DNA of 64,000 nucleotides from CAZKNF01 sp964554105. GTDB taxonomy: Bacteria; Bacteroidota; Rhodothermia; Rhodothermales; VXPQ01. Numbering within the stretch: the stretch's first letter is position 1; each line of letters opens with the position of its first letter. Below the pieces are notes generated by a model, which saw only the letters and a program-made list of their open reading frames with translations, had not been told where the DNA came from and made no database searches. This document shows, one piece after another, positions 44,830 through 54,962 of this stretch. The DNA lies in NCBI GenBank assembly GCA_964554105.1, contig CAZKNF010000011.1, positions 6,975 through 70,974 of the forward strand. The letters are read 5' to 3'. The translations under genes were made by a program, and so were the position numbers.

Positions 44830-47802
44830 TTAGAAGCGCAGGCGAGCGCCGAAGTACACGTTTCGCGCCACTCCGTACAGTGCCGAGCCGTCGCGCTGGA
44901 TAAGGCGGCTGCCGGGACTTCCGGTACGCTCGAAAATCTCCGGCTCGTCCGACTGCGGGTTGGAGTTGAATGCGATGATATTGTCGTGGTCCAGCAAATT
45001 GATGATGTCGACGAACACATCGACGCCCGAGCGCTCGAAGAAGAAGAACCGTTTTTCGAGGCGGAGATCGATCTGATGGTTCGTCGGACCGGTGAGCAGC
45101 TCGCGATCGCGCGGATCGGCATCGATCTGCTTGCGATAGAGGAAGCCGCTCTCGAGGCTGCCGGTCAAGCCGACGGAAATGTCGTATGGCAGCGCAGCGA
45201 CGGATCGGAGCACGACACGGTGCCGCCGGTCGTAGCCGCCGGTGAGCGTTGAGCTTCCACCGCGCACGTTCAACGGAAAGTGCGTAAGGTCATCCGCGAC
45301 GTCGAACGGAAGCTGCGTCATGGGGTTGTCCGGGTCGTTGTCCGCAAAGGACGGGCTTCCGGCCACAGGATCGGCCTGTTCGACCGACGAGTAGGTGTAG
45401 GAAGCCGTGACGCCGAGATTGAAGTCCGGCGCGATATCCAGTGGCGCACGACGCAGCACGAGCTCGATACCGCGGGCATCTGCATAGCCGAAGCTCGTCG
45501 AGAAGACGTGCCGCGCACCCACGAGGGTGGGCTCATCTTCCGGATTGCGATTTGTCGCCGTGAAGCCGACTCGGCCGTAATTGTCGATGCTGCGCATGTA
45601 CGCATTCACGTCAGCGCCCCAGCCGGCGGAGAACTCCCACTGCAGGCCGAGCTCGTAGTTGTTCGAGGTGATCGGATCCTGATTGGGGTCCTGGTACTGG
45701 AAGAATACGTTGTTGGAATGGTTGCCGTCGTACCATTCGTACAGCTGCGTAAAGGGCGGCAGCTGCTGGTTTCTAGCGTACGAAAAGTACATGGCCGCGC
45801 TGGATCCGATCGGATGTGAAACCCCGATTCGCGGATTCAAGAACAGATCCGTCGGCACCGATTCCCCGCGATTAAAGAAATTTCGCGCCAGAGGACGTCC
45901 GTCGACCTGCACCGTGTCGCGTACGAAGGGATAGAAGTGATCCACGATCTCGTCCATGTCGCGGTTGACGAATTCGGCACGCAGACCAAGGTTTACGACG
46001 AGGCCCGCGTACTCCATTCGATCCGAAACGTGGAGGGCTATCTCCCACGGATTCCGGACCCAGTCGTTGTGCACGAACGGCTCCACGGCTCCGTTCAACT
46101 TCGCACCATCCGTGTCGATTCCGTACACCTGATCGTAATCGAACTGCCGAAGCTTGACGTCCACGCCTGCCTGGATCAGGTGATTGAACGTCACCTGGCT
46201 CGTGTAATCGAGGCGCAGGCCGTTGAGCGTACTCGTCACGTCCTCGGAATAGGGCAGCGGCTGAGCGGTGCGAAGACGCGTTCCACCCGGCTCCGAAATG
46301 CCCGTGATGTCGGCATACGCATTGGCGATGTTCGTCGCGAACATCTTGCCTTCTTCGCCGACTCCGATGTACTGATCGATGACATCGGGATCCGTGAAGT
46401 CGAGAAAGTCGCCGTCTTCGCCCGGATCGGTAAATCCATTGCCGTCGTCATCGACATATCCGTACCGCGTGCGCTTCATAGTGCGATAGGCTTGCGCCGA
46501 CACGAAGGAATTTGCCGAGAGGACCTGCCGCCACTGCAGCGAACCCAGGTAGCTGGCGCCGTCATCCTGCGCTACGCCTTCCAGGTAATACCGCCAGAAG
46601 TCGTGGTAATTACGGTTATTCCAGCCGCCCCACAGGCCGCGGTCTTCGACGATGCCGAGGGCCGTGATGCGGGAGTTTTCGGAGACCGTGTACGACGTCT
46701 TCAACGTACCGCCAATACGCTTCGTGAAGTTGTTAGGCTGGAATCCATTCGTCTGAAACCACTGCCCGCCGGCGATGAAATTCCAGTTGTCGGTGATCGC
46801 ACCGCCAGCCGAGGCGCGGAAATCGACCTCCGGATCGTTGGCGAACTCGTACCTGTTTTCGGTCCAATCGAAGAGCTCGCCCCTATCCTGCGTATCAGGA
46901 TCGGAGAGCAGCTGGTCGCGCAAGTCCATGTAATCCTGCACCTGATCATCGGGATAAAAGGTCAGCGAATCCGGACCCGGGACGTTGATCTGAGGCGAAA
47001 CGCGGGCAGTGATCGAGCCGGTAATAGGCCCTCGCCCCTCCTGGAGCGTTACGGCGACGACACCGCCGGATCCGGACGTATAGCTGGCATCCGTCGCGCC
47101 GGTATTCACCGTCACCTCCGAGATGAGCTCCGGGCTCAGCGTGAAGAGGCTCGCGTCCGTCTTGTCGGCGCGGTTGGTGTTGTTGTAGACCAGTCCCCCA
47201 TAGCCTCCGGCATTGTTCGACGTTGGCGTAAGCTCGTAAAAGGCATCGGTGATGTCGATCCCTTCGAGCACGGTCTTCGCTTCATACCGCCGGCTGCCCC
47301 GCAGGAAGCCCTTATAGGAATTGGAGGTACGATCGATGACGTCCCGAAGGCTCGTCACCGGAAGCCGGTCCATCTCCTCGCCGGTCACCATCGCGCGGGA
47401 CGTGGTCTGATTGACGTCCACGACCGGCCGTGCCGCCTCGATGAGGACTTCGTCGCCCTCGATAACCTCGGGGCTCAACTCTGCATCCACCGTGGTGGTA
47501 CGGTCCGAGGTGACGCGGATGCCTTCGAACACCTGCGTCGCGAAGCCGACGAACGAGAAACGCACGTCGTAGAGATCCGGACTCAGTCCGATAATCGTGT
47601 ATCGGCCCTCCGAATCTGTTGATGTGCCCAGGTTCGTTCCCTGGAGTACGACGGTGGCGCCGGGAATCGGCTCACCGGTGTCCGCCTCTGTAACCGTGCC
47701 GGCTAATTTTCCTGTCTGGGCCCAGGCTGTGCCCGAAACAGATTGCAGCAGCAGGCAAACAAGCAATGCGAGACATGGGATGGTAACGGTCTGGCGTCCC
47801 AT
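44830..47802 (-). CDS. TonB-dependent receptor with carboxypeptidase-regulatory-like domain
   Basis: A 990-residue outer-membrane receptor. After the signal peptide comes a carboxypeptidase-regulatory-like domain (about 30-110: GKLAGTVTEADTGEPIPGATV), then the plug (LPVTSLRDVIDRT, TVLEGIDITD) and a long 22-strand barrel ending in YFGARLRF with C-terminal Phe. It should import a large glycan fragment with energy from TonB. The start at 47802 (MGRQTV) has GAGAAGG upstream; an in-frame ATG at 47835 is less likely. It resembles SusC-type receptors, but no SusD gene is adjacent. The IclR gene lies 89 bases upstream. Confidence 0.94.
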   Translation of the reverse strand: MGRQTVTIPCLALLVCLLLQSVSGTAWAQTGKLAGTVTEADTGEPIPGATVVLQGTNLGTSTDSEGRYTIIGLSPDLYDVRFSFVGFATQVFEGIRVTSDRTTTVDAELSPEVIEGDEVLIEAARPVVDVNQTTSRAMVTGEEMDRLPVTSLRDVIDRTSNSYKGFLRGSRRYEAKTVLEGIDITDAFYELTPTSNNAGGYGGLVYNNTNRADKTDASLFTLSPELISEVTVNTGATDASYTSGSGGVVAVTLQEGRGPITGSITARVSPQINVPGPDSLTFYPDDQVQDYMDLRDQLLSDPDTQDRGELFDWTENRYEFANDPEVDFRASAGGAITDNWNFIAGGQWFQTNGFQPNNFTKRIGGTLKTSYTVSENSRITALGIVEDRGLWGGWNNRNYHDFWRYYLEGVAQDDGASYLGSLQWRQVLSANSFVSAQAYRTMKRTRYGYVDDDGNGFTDPGEDGDFLDFTDPDVIDQYIGVGEEGKMFATNIANAYADITGISEPGGTRLRTAQPLPYSEDVTSTLNGLRLDYTSQVTFNHLIQAGVDVKLRQFDYDQVYGIDTDGAKLNGAVEPFVHNDWVRNPWEIALHVSDRMEYAGLVVNLGLRAEFVNRDMDEIVDHFYPFVRDTVQVDGRPLARNFFNRGESVPTDLFLNPRIGVSHPIGSSAAMYFSYARNQQLPPFTQLYEWYDGNHSNNVFFQYQDPNQDPITSNNYELGLQWEFSAGWGADVNAYMRSIDNYGRVGFTATNRNPEDEPTLVGARHVFSTSFGYADARGIELVLRRAPLDIAPDFNLGVTASYTYSSVEQADPVAGSPSFADNDPDNPMTQLPFDVADDLTHFPLNVRGGSSTLTGGYDRRHRVVLRSVAALPYDISVGLTGSLESGFLYRKQIDADPRDRELLTGPTNHQIDLRLEKRFFFFERSGVDVFVDIINLLDHDNIIAFNSNPQSDEPEIFERTGSPGSRLIQRDGSALYGVARNVYFGARLRF

Positions 47803-47891
47803 ATGGCCTTCTCTCTGATCAGGTGAACGTTGCACAATGAATTCGGTCTATGTCGGATGATGTCGATCTCGCCGGCATCGCCGGCAGGCAA

Positions 47892-48710
47892 TCATTCCGA
47901 CGTCGCGGTGGTCAATTGATGGTGGGTGGCGCTGCCGTCGCGGTCGGCGAGAAATCCCATCGATCGTGAGACTTCTCCTACCGCTTCCTGGATCATGCCC
48001 GCAACACTGCGGACGCGATCGGCGTTAGCCTGCGAAGTCAGCATCGCAACGGTCAAGGACGCCCGGGGATAGTGGGTGTGATCGAAGATCGGTGCCGAGA
48101 TGCAGAGCAACTCGCTGTTGTATTCCCCGTCGACGACGGCATAGCCGTTGTCCCGAATCTCCGTCAATCTATGCTTCAAAGTCGCTCGGTCGATAACAGT
48201 GGCCTCGTTGTAGGCCTGTAATCCGTGTTCGTCCCAGATCCCATCCACCTCCTCTTCCGGTAAAAACGCCAGTACAGCCATTCCCGTCGCCGTACAATGC
48301 GCGGGCACCCGTTGCCCCAGATTTTTGACGATGGTGATGGATTTCGGACTCTCCACACGGCGGAGATAGATGATCTCACCATCCTCCAGCGTGCCCAGGA
48401 AAACGGTTTCACCGCACCTGTCAGCAAGTGCTTCCATGTGGCGCGACGCGGTCGGATACAGATCGGATTGATCGAGAAATCGGTTTCCCAGCTCCCAGAG
48501 CCGAGACCCTAACCGGTAGACCCGTTCCTTTTCGTGCCACGTAACGCAGTGGCGTTTTTGCAGAGTCACGAGTATGCGAAACAAGGTGCTCTTTGGAATC
48601 TCCGACATCCGGCCGAGTTCGGCCAACGGTAGCCCTCGCGGGGCGTCAGATAAAAACTCGAGCACGCTGATCGCCCGGTCCAGCGAGGGAATAACGTACC
48701 GCTCGTTCAT
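47892..48710 (-). CDS. IclR family transcriptional regulator
   Basis: A 272-residue regulator. Residues about 5-65 form a winged helix-turn-helix (PLAELGRMSEIPKSTLFRILVTL), and about 85-255 the IclR effector domain (TVFLGTLEDGEIIYL, VPAHCTATGMAVLAF, GEYNSELLCISAPIFD). Members bind pathway intermediates such as keto-deoxy sugars (KdgR). It is the first gene of the minus-strand polysaccharide run and divergent from a sugar-binding lipoprotein gene, so it probably controls both. A palindrome overlaps its own start codon, which points to autoregulation. Confidence 0.93.
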   Translation of the reverse strand: MNERYVIPSLDRAISVLEFLSDAPRGLPLAELGRMSEIPKSTLFRILVTLQKRHCVTWHEKERVYRLGSRLWELGNRFLDQSDLYPTASRHMEALADRCGETVFLGTLEDGEIIYLRRVESPKSITIVKNLGQRVPAHCTATGMAVLAFLPEEEVDGIWDEHGLQAYNEATVIDRATLKHRLTEIRDNGYAVVDGEYNSELLCISAPIFDHTHYPRASLTVAMLTSQANADRVRSVAGMIQEAVGEVSRSMGFLADRDGSATHHQLTTATSE

Positions 48711-48762
48711 TTCATATGTGAAACGATGTTTTCCATATAAACACCTTACCGTACATTGATGT
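48710..48762. promoter_or_regulatory. Candidate IclR operator in divergent promoter
   Basis: TTTCATATGTGAAA (48710-48723) is an inverted repeat with TTTCA/TGAAA arms. A second element, TTTTCCATATAAAC (48729-48742), overlaps it so that TGAAAC-GAT-GTTTTCCA also reads as a dyad similar to KdgR sites. ATTGATGT follows at 48755. The words TTCCATATA and ATTGATGT recur in the promoter region at 54389-54432. Confidence 0.5.
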
Positions 48763-48804
48763 AATAGTCAAGATACTTTTAAGTCTCAAGTCCGAATTTT
48801 TAGC

Positions 48805-50087
48805 ATGCCGATCCTATCCACAACAACTACGAGACCGTTGGATTTTCTGGGATTCGTCAAGCGTTTGCTGATCGTCGCCCTGCTGGTGCCCATCTTTGCT
48901 TCGTGCCGGAGCGACGGTGAGACGGTATCCGGCGAAAGACAGCCGCTGCGCGTCTTCTTCCTCCTGATCAGTACGAAGCAAGTCGAGTTCTACCAGTGGG
49001 CCGAACAGCAATTCGAAGCCTTGAACCCGGACGTCGATGTCATATTCGAACAGTTTCCGGGGACCTCTTTGAAGGATTATGAGATCAAGATCCGGCTGCA
49101 GTACGCCAGCGGCAGTCCGCCCGATGTCTGGTACTTTCGCGAAAATGAGCTCGCCGAGTTCGTCAACCTCGGACTGCTGGATCCGGCGCCGCCCTATATC
49201 GAGCGGATCGTTCAGGAGAACAGCTTGAACGAGATGATCCGGCAGGCTCCATATTTTGACGGCGTCTGCTACGGCATCGCTCACAATGCCGCATGGCAGG
49301 CTCTGTACTACAACAAAGATATGTTTCGCGAGGCCGGCCTGGATCCCGAGCGCCCGCCGGAGACCTGGGACGAGCTGCTGGAGTACGCCGAGCTGCTGAC
49401 GGAGCGGCGCGGCGACGGCAGCGTGGAGCGGGCCGGAATCTCCCTGCGCAAGACCGGCTACAGCCCCGGTGTCGCGGAGAAATGGCTGACGTTCTTCTAC
49501 TCAGCCGGCGGCACACCTTTCAATGCATCTGGCAGTGAGAGTCTGTTCGATTCCGATGCCGGCCGTGCGGCGACCGAATTCTACGACGAGGTGTTCAGGC
49601 GCAAGCTGGATTCGGTCGAGCACGAAGGGGATCAGCAGGGCTTCGGCCAGGAGCGCGTCGCGATGTTCATCCGCGAGCTGCATGTGGTCGACTGGATGCA
49701 CACGAACTACCCGGACGTCAACTTCGGCGTCGCGAAAATACCCGTCCTCGATACGTCGATGACGTCATACTCTTCCGGTGGCTCATATCCGTTCGTCGTG
49801 AGCAGTGAATCCAAAGTCAAAGACACCGCCTGGCGATTCATCGAGTTTCTGATGAGCGACGGACCGTACGAGAAGTACATGCAGACGCTCAACGAGCTGC
49901 CGATGCTGAAGTCGGTGGCCGAGCTGCCGGAGTTTTCAGGCGATCCGTTCGTGCGGACGTTCCTCGAGCAGCCGGTCTATATCCCTCCTAAATTCCCTCA
50001 CGACAAGCGTTCGCTCGCCATCCTCGGCTCGTACGTCGAGCGTCTCTCCTACGGGCATCTCACTCCGGAGGAGATGCTCGAGCGGGC
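48805..50087 (+). CDS. ABC sugar-binding lipoprotein 2 (3' end lost in gap)
   Basis: At least 427 residues of a carbohydrate ABC solute-binding lipoprotein, with lipobox IFASC (Cys about 34). It is a clear paralogue of the protein at 34813-36138: EFYQWAEQQFEALNPDVDV, EQFPGTSLKDYEI and MFREAGLDPERPPETW match nearly residue for residue. By comparison, only about 22 residues are missing before the stop, which falls in the run of N. Its permease genes would be expected downstream, but the sequence after the gap is a heparinase-like gene on the other strand. It may share permeases with copy 1, or its permeases are lost in the gap. Confidence 0.92.
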
Positions 50088-50187
50088 NNNNNNNNNNNNN
50101 NNNNNNNNNNNNNNNNNNNNNNNNNNNNNNNNNNNNNNNNNNNNNNNNNNNNNNNNNNNNNNNNNNNNNNNNNNNNNNNNNNNNNNN
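50088..50187. other. Assembly gap of 100 N
   Basis: Exactly 100 undetermined bases; such a round number is normally a scaffold filler, so the real length is unknown. Two convergent genes run into it from either side. Confidence 0.99.
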
Positions 50188-52391
50188 CGATCTTCGGCGC
50201 CGTCGAGCTGCAGGCCATGCGTGTTGGGCAGCGCCTCCATCAGCACCTGGCCGTCGTAGATCACCTTCAAGACCTGCGAGGCGGCGTATGTGATCTCGCC
50301 GTTTGCGACCGTCGCATAGACGAAATGGGCGTCGGTCTCAAGGTCGCCGTACTGCGTGCGGCCGGCGTCCCACGTGTATCGGGGCCGGATGTTCTCCCGC
50401 TCGAGCTCCGATTCCAGGTCGATCTTGAAGCCGAGATACGACGTGCGCTCTCCGTTCTCGATCTCCACACCCAGTGCCTCCGGAAACGAGGACGGGCGGA
50501 TCATCTCCAACCGACCGATCAGGTCCTCGGACGATTCGTCAGCGTCCTTCGGAATCAGCGCAGTAACGAAGACCTCGTAGTCGCCGGCACGATAGTGACT
50601 CGCCTGGGTCTGGTAGATCGCCTGTTCTTCCTGAAAGTGCCGATCCTGCGTATACAGGCTGTCCTCTTTGGCGTAGCCTTCGAGGAAAGCGATGAGAAGC
50701 CGCTTATTCTGAGGCAGCACCACGGAGCCGATGGAATCGATCGACGTCTCGTAGTACTGCTCACCGCTGTCGTGCACCGTCTGCGTATGCCAGAGATTCG
50801 TATAGGTGTAATAGTCCGTCTCGGTCGCCTTGACGGCGTCGACGACCAGGAATATTTCCTCCCGCTTCAGATACGTGACGATCCGATCCCATGAATACCC
50901 GATCGCATCATCGGTGAGCCGGGTTCGGCTCACGTCCACGTCCTCGAACGTGAGGAAATCGATTTTCTGCGTCCGCACGGGGCGGTACGCGCCCGAGGTG
51001 CGGATGAAATCCGGAACGTCCTGATACCGGTCGCGCATGTCCTTGCGAACGACCATCCGATTGTGGAAGTAGTCGGAGCGGAAGCCGCCGTAGGGCCCGC
51101 TCGGCAGGCCATCCCGATAGCCGCCGTCGTGCAGCAGCACCGATCCGTCGTGGAGCAGCATGATGATGCTGTTTTCATCGGAGTGGCCGTGATGCATCTT
51201 CTCTTCCTCCACCGACAGCGTGTTCCGCAGAAACTCCCGGTGCGCGTATCCGCCGTCCCCTTCGTCCCTGTAATTCAGCAGGAGGAACGTACTTTCCGGC
51301 GACCAGCCGTCGCGGAAGACGACCTTCTTGCCGACGACGTCATCGAGGACTTCCTGGCTGAGCGACGAGGGGCGCTGCGGCTCGAGGTCTTCGTCGGCCC
51401 ATTGATAGGCCTGCATGAAATTGGATGCCCTGCCTACGGTGCGGCTGCCGCTCTCCTCCTCCATCTTCTCATACATCTGATTCGCGATCCATTTGAGCTC
51501 CGGATCCTGGTATTCCGCCGCAAAACGCTCGAAAACGGCAACGAAGTAATGCGGCATCGGATTCCAGTCGGAATCACCGAAATCGGCTATCGTGCCCGCC
51601 GGAGTAAACAGGCGTTTGAAGTACTCCGCATTGTAGCGAAGAATCGGCCCGTCGAGGATATCCTCACGACCGGATATGTCCGCATAGGACAGCACCGACC
51701 GCAGCCAGACGGCACTGTACAGACTCGCATCCTCTATCTCCCATTCGCCGAGATTGTCGGAGGCAATGATTTCCGCCATCTGAAGCCATCGGCTCGCGCT
51801 CGGATGGTCCGGCAGCGCGAGATGGCCGTAGTATAGTCCTTCGGCGCGCAGCATGGCCCGGTTGTGCGCACCCCACTCCGGGAAATGAAACACGAAGTCG
51901 AGGCTGTGGGCGAGATCGCGTTCGATCGTTTCCCTGCTTTCTTGATCCAGCGACGGGCTATCGTTTATCCGCAGATAGGCCCGGCTGTATGGAGGCAGAA
52001 AGAAGAAATTAGCCAGAGACGGAACCCCGTTCTCGTATTCGGCCCGCGTCTCGGCGTATCCCTCCGGATAGGCGTCGCGCAGATCTCCGTATTCGGCCAG
52101 GATCTGCGCCGCGCGGCGGGCATACGTCTCGTCGCCGGTCTCCTCATAGAGAAATCCGAGAAGGTCGGCCAGATAGACGGGCTGCGCCGGCGCGTCGTAT
52201 CCCCAAAGCACGCTCGGATTGACGTTCTCTCGCCAGTCGGCGATGACTTCTGGATATCGCTCCCACTCGTATTCCGCTGCCTCCTCGACGTATTGCAGGT
52301 ATCGGGCTTTTTGGGCGTCCACTGGCTGGAGCCCCCAGGCTGCGATGCACAGCAGCAGAAATGCGAGCGTCGGAATGGTACGTGTTCTCAT
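50188..52391 (-). CDS. Heparinase II/III-like exported protein 1 (3' end lost in gap)
   Basis: At least 734 residues. A signal peptide (about 1-27) ends in VDAQ. The N-terminal half is a helical toroid (FHFPEWGAHNRAMLRAEGLYY, FGDSDWNPMPHY), and the C-terminal half is the heparinase II/III beta domain with the hallmark MHHGHSDENSI and HDGGYRDG. This fold is found in PL12, PL15, PL17 and PL21 lyases for uronate polymers. It should cut polysaccharide in the periplasm. The ATG overlaps the symporter stop by four bases (ATGA), so transport and cleavage are co-expressed. The C-terminal end lies in the gap. Confidence 0.87.
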
Positions 52392-54292
52392 GATGATGGT
52401 GTGTTTCGATGGTTGTTGATGAGGGGCGCAGCGGCCGCGTTTTCTCTCGCCGCGAGGGCACGCCGCCGATAACGGTGTGTGATGCGGACGACGAGCATGC
52501 CGATGACTCCGGAGAGGATTCCTGCCGCTGCGTTCAGCAGCGATCGGCCGCCGCCGAGATCGAAGACGGCCGGTAAAATGAGCATGCCGCCGATGGCGAC
52601 CGCCAGCCATCCGGCCAGTAGATACGCCTGCAGCCCGCGTAGATCAAGAAATCGGCTCGCGGCGTGCGCCGGCGTTCGAAGGTCCGTCTCGAGATGAACA
52701 ATCCGCTCGGCGAAGGCGCCGCGCCTTCGATGGACGAGCGCCGACCCGAAGAAACAGGCCGACGACGCGATCACACCGACCATCGTATTCAGCTCGTAGC
52801 GGCCCATCTGCAGCCCGAACAGGCTCAATTCGATATCCGAGAAGATGTCGCCGAAGCTACGTACCGGCATCCCTACCGAAACGTTCGCCGCTGCCGCTGC
52901 AGCGAGTACGGCCGCGACGCCGACGCCGAAGGCCGTCATGCCCGACCACCAGGGGGTGCGCGTGTACACCAGTCCGAGAATGACCGGGATGAACATGGGC
53001 GGACTGTAGAGCGAATTGGCACGAAGGTACACGTCGAAGGCGCCGCCGAACTGCTCCATGCTCAACGCGATCCAGATCGCCAGCACGCCCATGATCGCGA
53101 CGCTCGTCTTTCCCACCGCGAGTTGGATCCTGTCGGTCGGCGCGCCCCCGCTCACGCGGCTGTGAATCGGCACGTACACGTCCTTCGTGACCACGGCCGC
53201 GAGCCAGTTGAATGCCGTGTCCGCCGAACTCATCGTCGCGGCAAAGATGGCGGCCACCATGATGCCGAGCATGCCGTGCGGCAGGATGGCCATGGCGAGG
53301 GTCACGAACGCCGCTTCCGTGGGCTCCGCAAGCGCCGGCCACATAGACGCCAGATCGGGAAAGAGAATGCGCGAGGCCATCACCGGCAAAATCCACATCA
53401 GCGGAAGTACGAGGCTCAGCCCCGCGCACCAGAGCGCCATTTTCTTCGTGTCGTCCTCGTCCGGTACGCTGTAATATCTCTGAGCGATGTGCCAGTTGAC
53501 GTTGTAGCCCAGCACGATATTGATAAAGTAGGCCGTCCAGAACAGCGCCGGCTGTCCCTCTACCGAGAGGCTGAAATAGCCCTCGGGTGCATCCCGCAGA
53601 AGCCGGATGACCCCTGCCCCGGCATCGCCGTCTCCAAGAAAGAAATAGGCGACCGGCAGCACGATCAGCGTGACCAGGAAGAGCACCAGGAATTGGAGGG
53701 CGTCTGTCACCATGACCGCCCACAGCCCCCCGAACAGCGTGTAAATTACGATCACTGCGCCGGTGACGAGAAGCGTCATCTGAAATCCGGTCACGCTGAC
53801 GAGTCCGAGATCGAACGGCTCGCTGCCGAAGCCGAGAGCCGTGGAAATGAAGATGCACAGGGTGTAGATCGAGATTCCCAGAACGAGAATGTTGGGGATG
53901 ACGGACAATATCGTGTAGAAATAGGTCGTTCCCGGCGAATAGCGCCGGCTCAAGAACTGCATCGGCGTATCGATGCGGCTGCGTCGCCAGAGGCGGCCGT
54001 AGATGAAATACCCGAGCAGGTAGGCGGGAAACGCCAGGCTGAAGAGGGCGATTGCCGCCGCGCCGTTGCGGTACGTGTATCCCGCTGCACCGACGAACAT
54101 GAATGCCGAAAAGCCCGAGACGAAAAGCGAAACGGCCGAGAGGCCCCACGGGATGTGCCCGCCCCCCTTGAAGTAATCTCCCGTCTGCCGATTGAAGCGC
54201 GCAACGTAGATGCCCACGCCGACCACCATCAGCATATATATGCCGACGACTACGTAATCGACCTCGTTTAGATGTCGAAGCTCGAATTCCAC
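52388..54292 (-). CDS. Sodium:solute symporter (SSS family)
   Basis: A 634-residue inner-membrane symporter with at least 13 hydrophobic segments. It shows the SSS pattern from YFKGGGHIPWGLSAVSLFVSGFSAF onwards, the sugar-binding region around AQRYYSVPDE, and the sodium-site helix AATMSSADTAFN. It is likely to import a monosaccharide, uronate or unsaturated disaccharide released by the coupled heparinase-like lyase. It is transcribed away from the gene at 54427, with a possible IclR site in the shared promoter. Confidence 0.93.
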   Translation of the reverse strand: MEFELRHLNEVDYVVVGIYMLMVVGVGIYVARFNRQTGDYFKGGGHIPWGLSAVSLFVSGFSAFMFVGAAGYTYRNGAAAIALFSLAFPAYLLGYFIYGRLWRRSRIDTPMQFLSRRYSPGTTYFYTILSVIPNILVLGISIYTLCIFISTALGFGSEPFDLGLVSVTGFQMTLLVTGAVIVIYTLFGGLWAVMVTDALQFLVLFLVTLIVLPVAYFFLGDGDAGAGVIRLLRDAPEGYFSLSVEGQPALFWTAYFINIVLGYNVNWHIAQRYYSVPDEDDTKKMALWCAGLSLVLPLMWILPVMASRILFPDLASMWPALAEPTEAAFVTLAMAILPHGMLGIMVAAIFAATMSSADTAFNWLAAVVTKDVYVPIHSRVSGGAPTDRIQLAVGKTSVAIMGVLAIWIALSMEQFGGAFDVYLRANSLYSPPMFIPVILGLVYTRTPWWSGMTAFGVGVAAVLAAAAAANVSVGMPVRSFGDIFSDIELSLFGLQMGRYELNTMVGVIASSACFFGSALVHRRRGAFAERIVHLETDLRTPAHAASRFLDLRGLQAYLLAGWLAVAIGGMLILPAVFDLGGGRSLLNAAAGILSGVIGMLVVRITHRYRRRALAARENAAAAPLINNHRNTPSS

Positions 54293-54388
54293 GTCGCGAC
54301 GTTAACCATGCACGGCGGCCCAGGGCAGTGAAAAAAGAAGTGCCTTTCCCCACGTCGAACTGGAAGTACATCACTGAATTTAGTATAA

Positions 54389-54432
54389 ATTGATGTCCGA
54401 TTCATAGATAAAATGGTATTCCATATATGAAA
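54389..54432. promoter_or_regulatory. Candidate operator shared with the IclR promoter
   Basis: TTCCATATATGAAA (54419-54432) is an imperfect TTYCA/TGAAA inverted repeat that overlaps the start codon at 54427, and ATTGATGT lies at 54389. Both words also occur in the IclR divergent promoter (48731 and 48755). It lies between the symporter and the 54427 gene, so one protein could control both directions. Confidence 0.45.
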
Positions 54433-54948
54433 CGTGGCTTCGGGATCGCTCTATTGGCGCTGCTTACGCTCGCCGCTCTGCAGAGCGACGACCTTGCGGG
54501 CACATGGGAGCTCATCGAAGACCGCGGAACACCTGTAGACCCGTGGCGAAGCCTCACGATCGACGTACGCATCGACGGCGAGGAGATCACACTGATACGC
54601 AGCTGGTCCGGCTCCGGCGGCGTCCGGGGCACCGATTCCATGCGCGTCACGCCGGATGGATCGTTTCGCGAAATTCCATTGGATTTCTGGCTGGACAACC
54701 GCCACCTCGGCGTACGCGTGGATCCGAATACGCCGCGCGAGGTCTCGGCCCAATGGAAAGACGCCGACCGCACGCTCGCGGTCGAACAGCGCATGTCCGT
54801 CATCACCTCGCAGGGGCCCACGCCGCTTCGCATCTATACCGAATATCGTTCGTCGCCGGGCGGCGAAAACCTGGAGGTGGTCGAACTGCGCTCGACGAGA
54901 GCCCGTCCGATCGCCTACACCTTCCGCAGGGCTTCGGACGAAAGTTGA
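54427..54948 (+). CDS. Small exported protein of unknown function
   Basis: A 173-residue protein with a signal peptide (about 1-20, MKRGFGIALLALLTLAALQS). The mature part is beta-rich (LAGTWELIEDRG, LTIDVRIDGEEITLIRSW, RTLAVEQRMSVI), a pattern similar to lipocalin-like or DUF-type small barrels beginning with GTWE/LIED. It has no cysteine after the signal that would make a lipoprotein. It is the first gene of a plus-strand run that continues with the GxGYxYP-family protein 14 bases later. The name of the family is not recognised. Confidence 0.7.
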   Translation: MKRGFGIALLALLTLAALQSDDLAGTWELIEDRGTPVDPWRSLTIDVRIDGEEITLIRSWSGSGGVRGTDSMRVTPDGSFREIPLDFWLDNRHLGVRVDPNTPREVSAQWKDADRTLAVEQRMSVITSQGPTPLRIYTEYRSSPGGENLEVVELRSTRARPIAYTFRRASDES

Positions 54949-54962
54949 CACGCCCTTATTCC

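Noticed and set aside
45937..47622. 561-codon open frame on the plus strand
   Set aside because: It is antisense to the TonB receptor, and is explained by high G+C codon positions.
52664..54271. 535-codon open frame on the plus strand
   Set aside because: It is a charged, His/Arg-rich shadow of the symporter gene.
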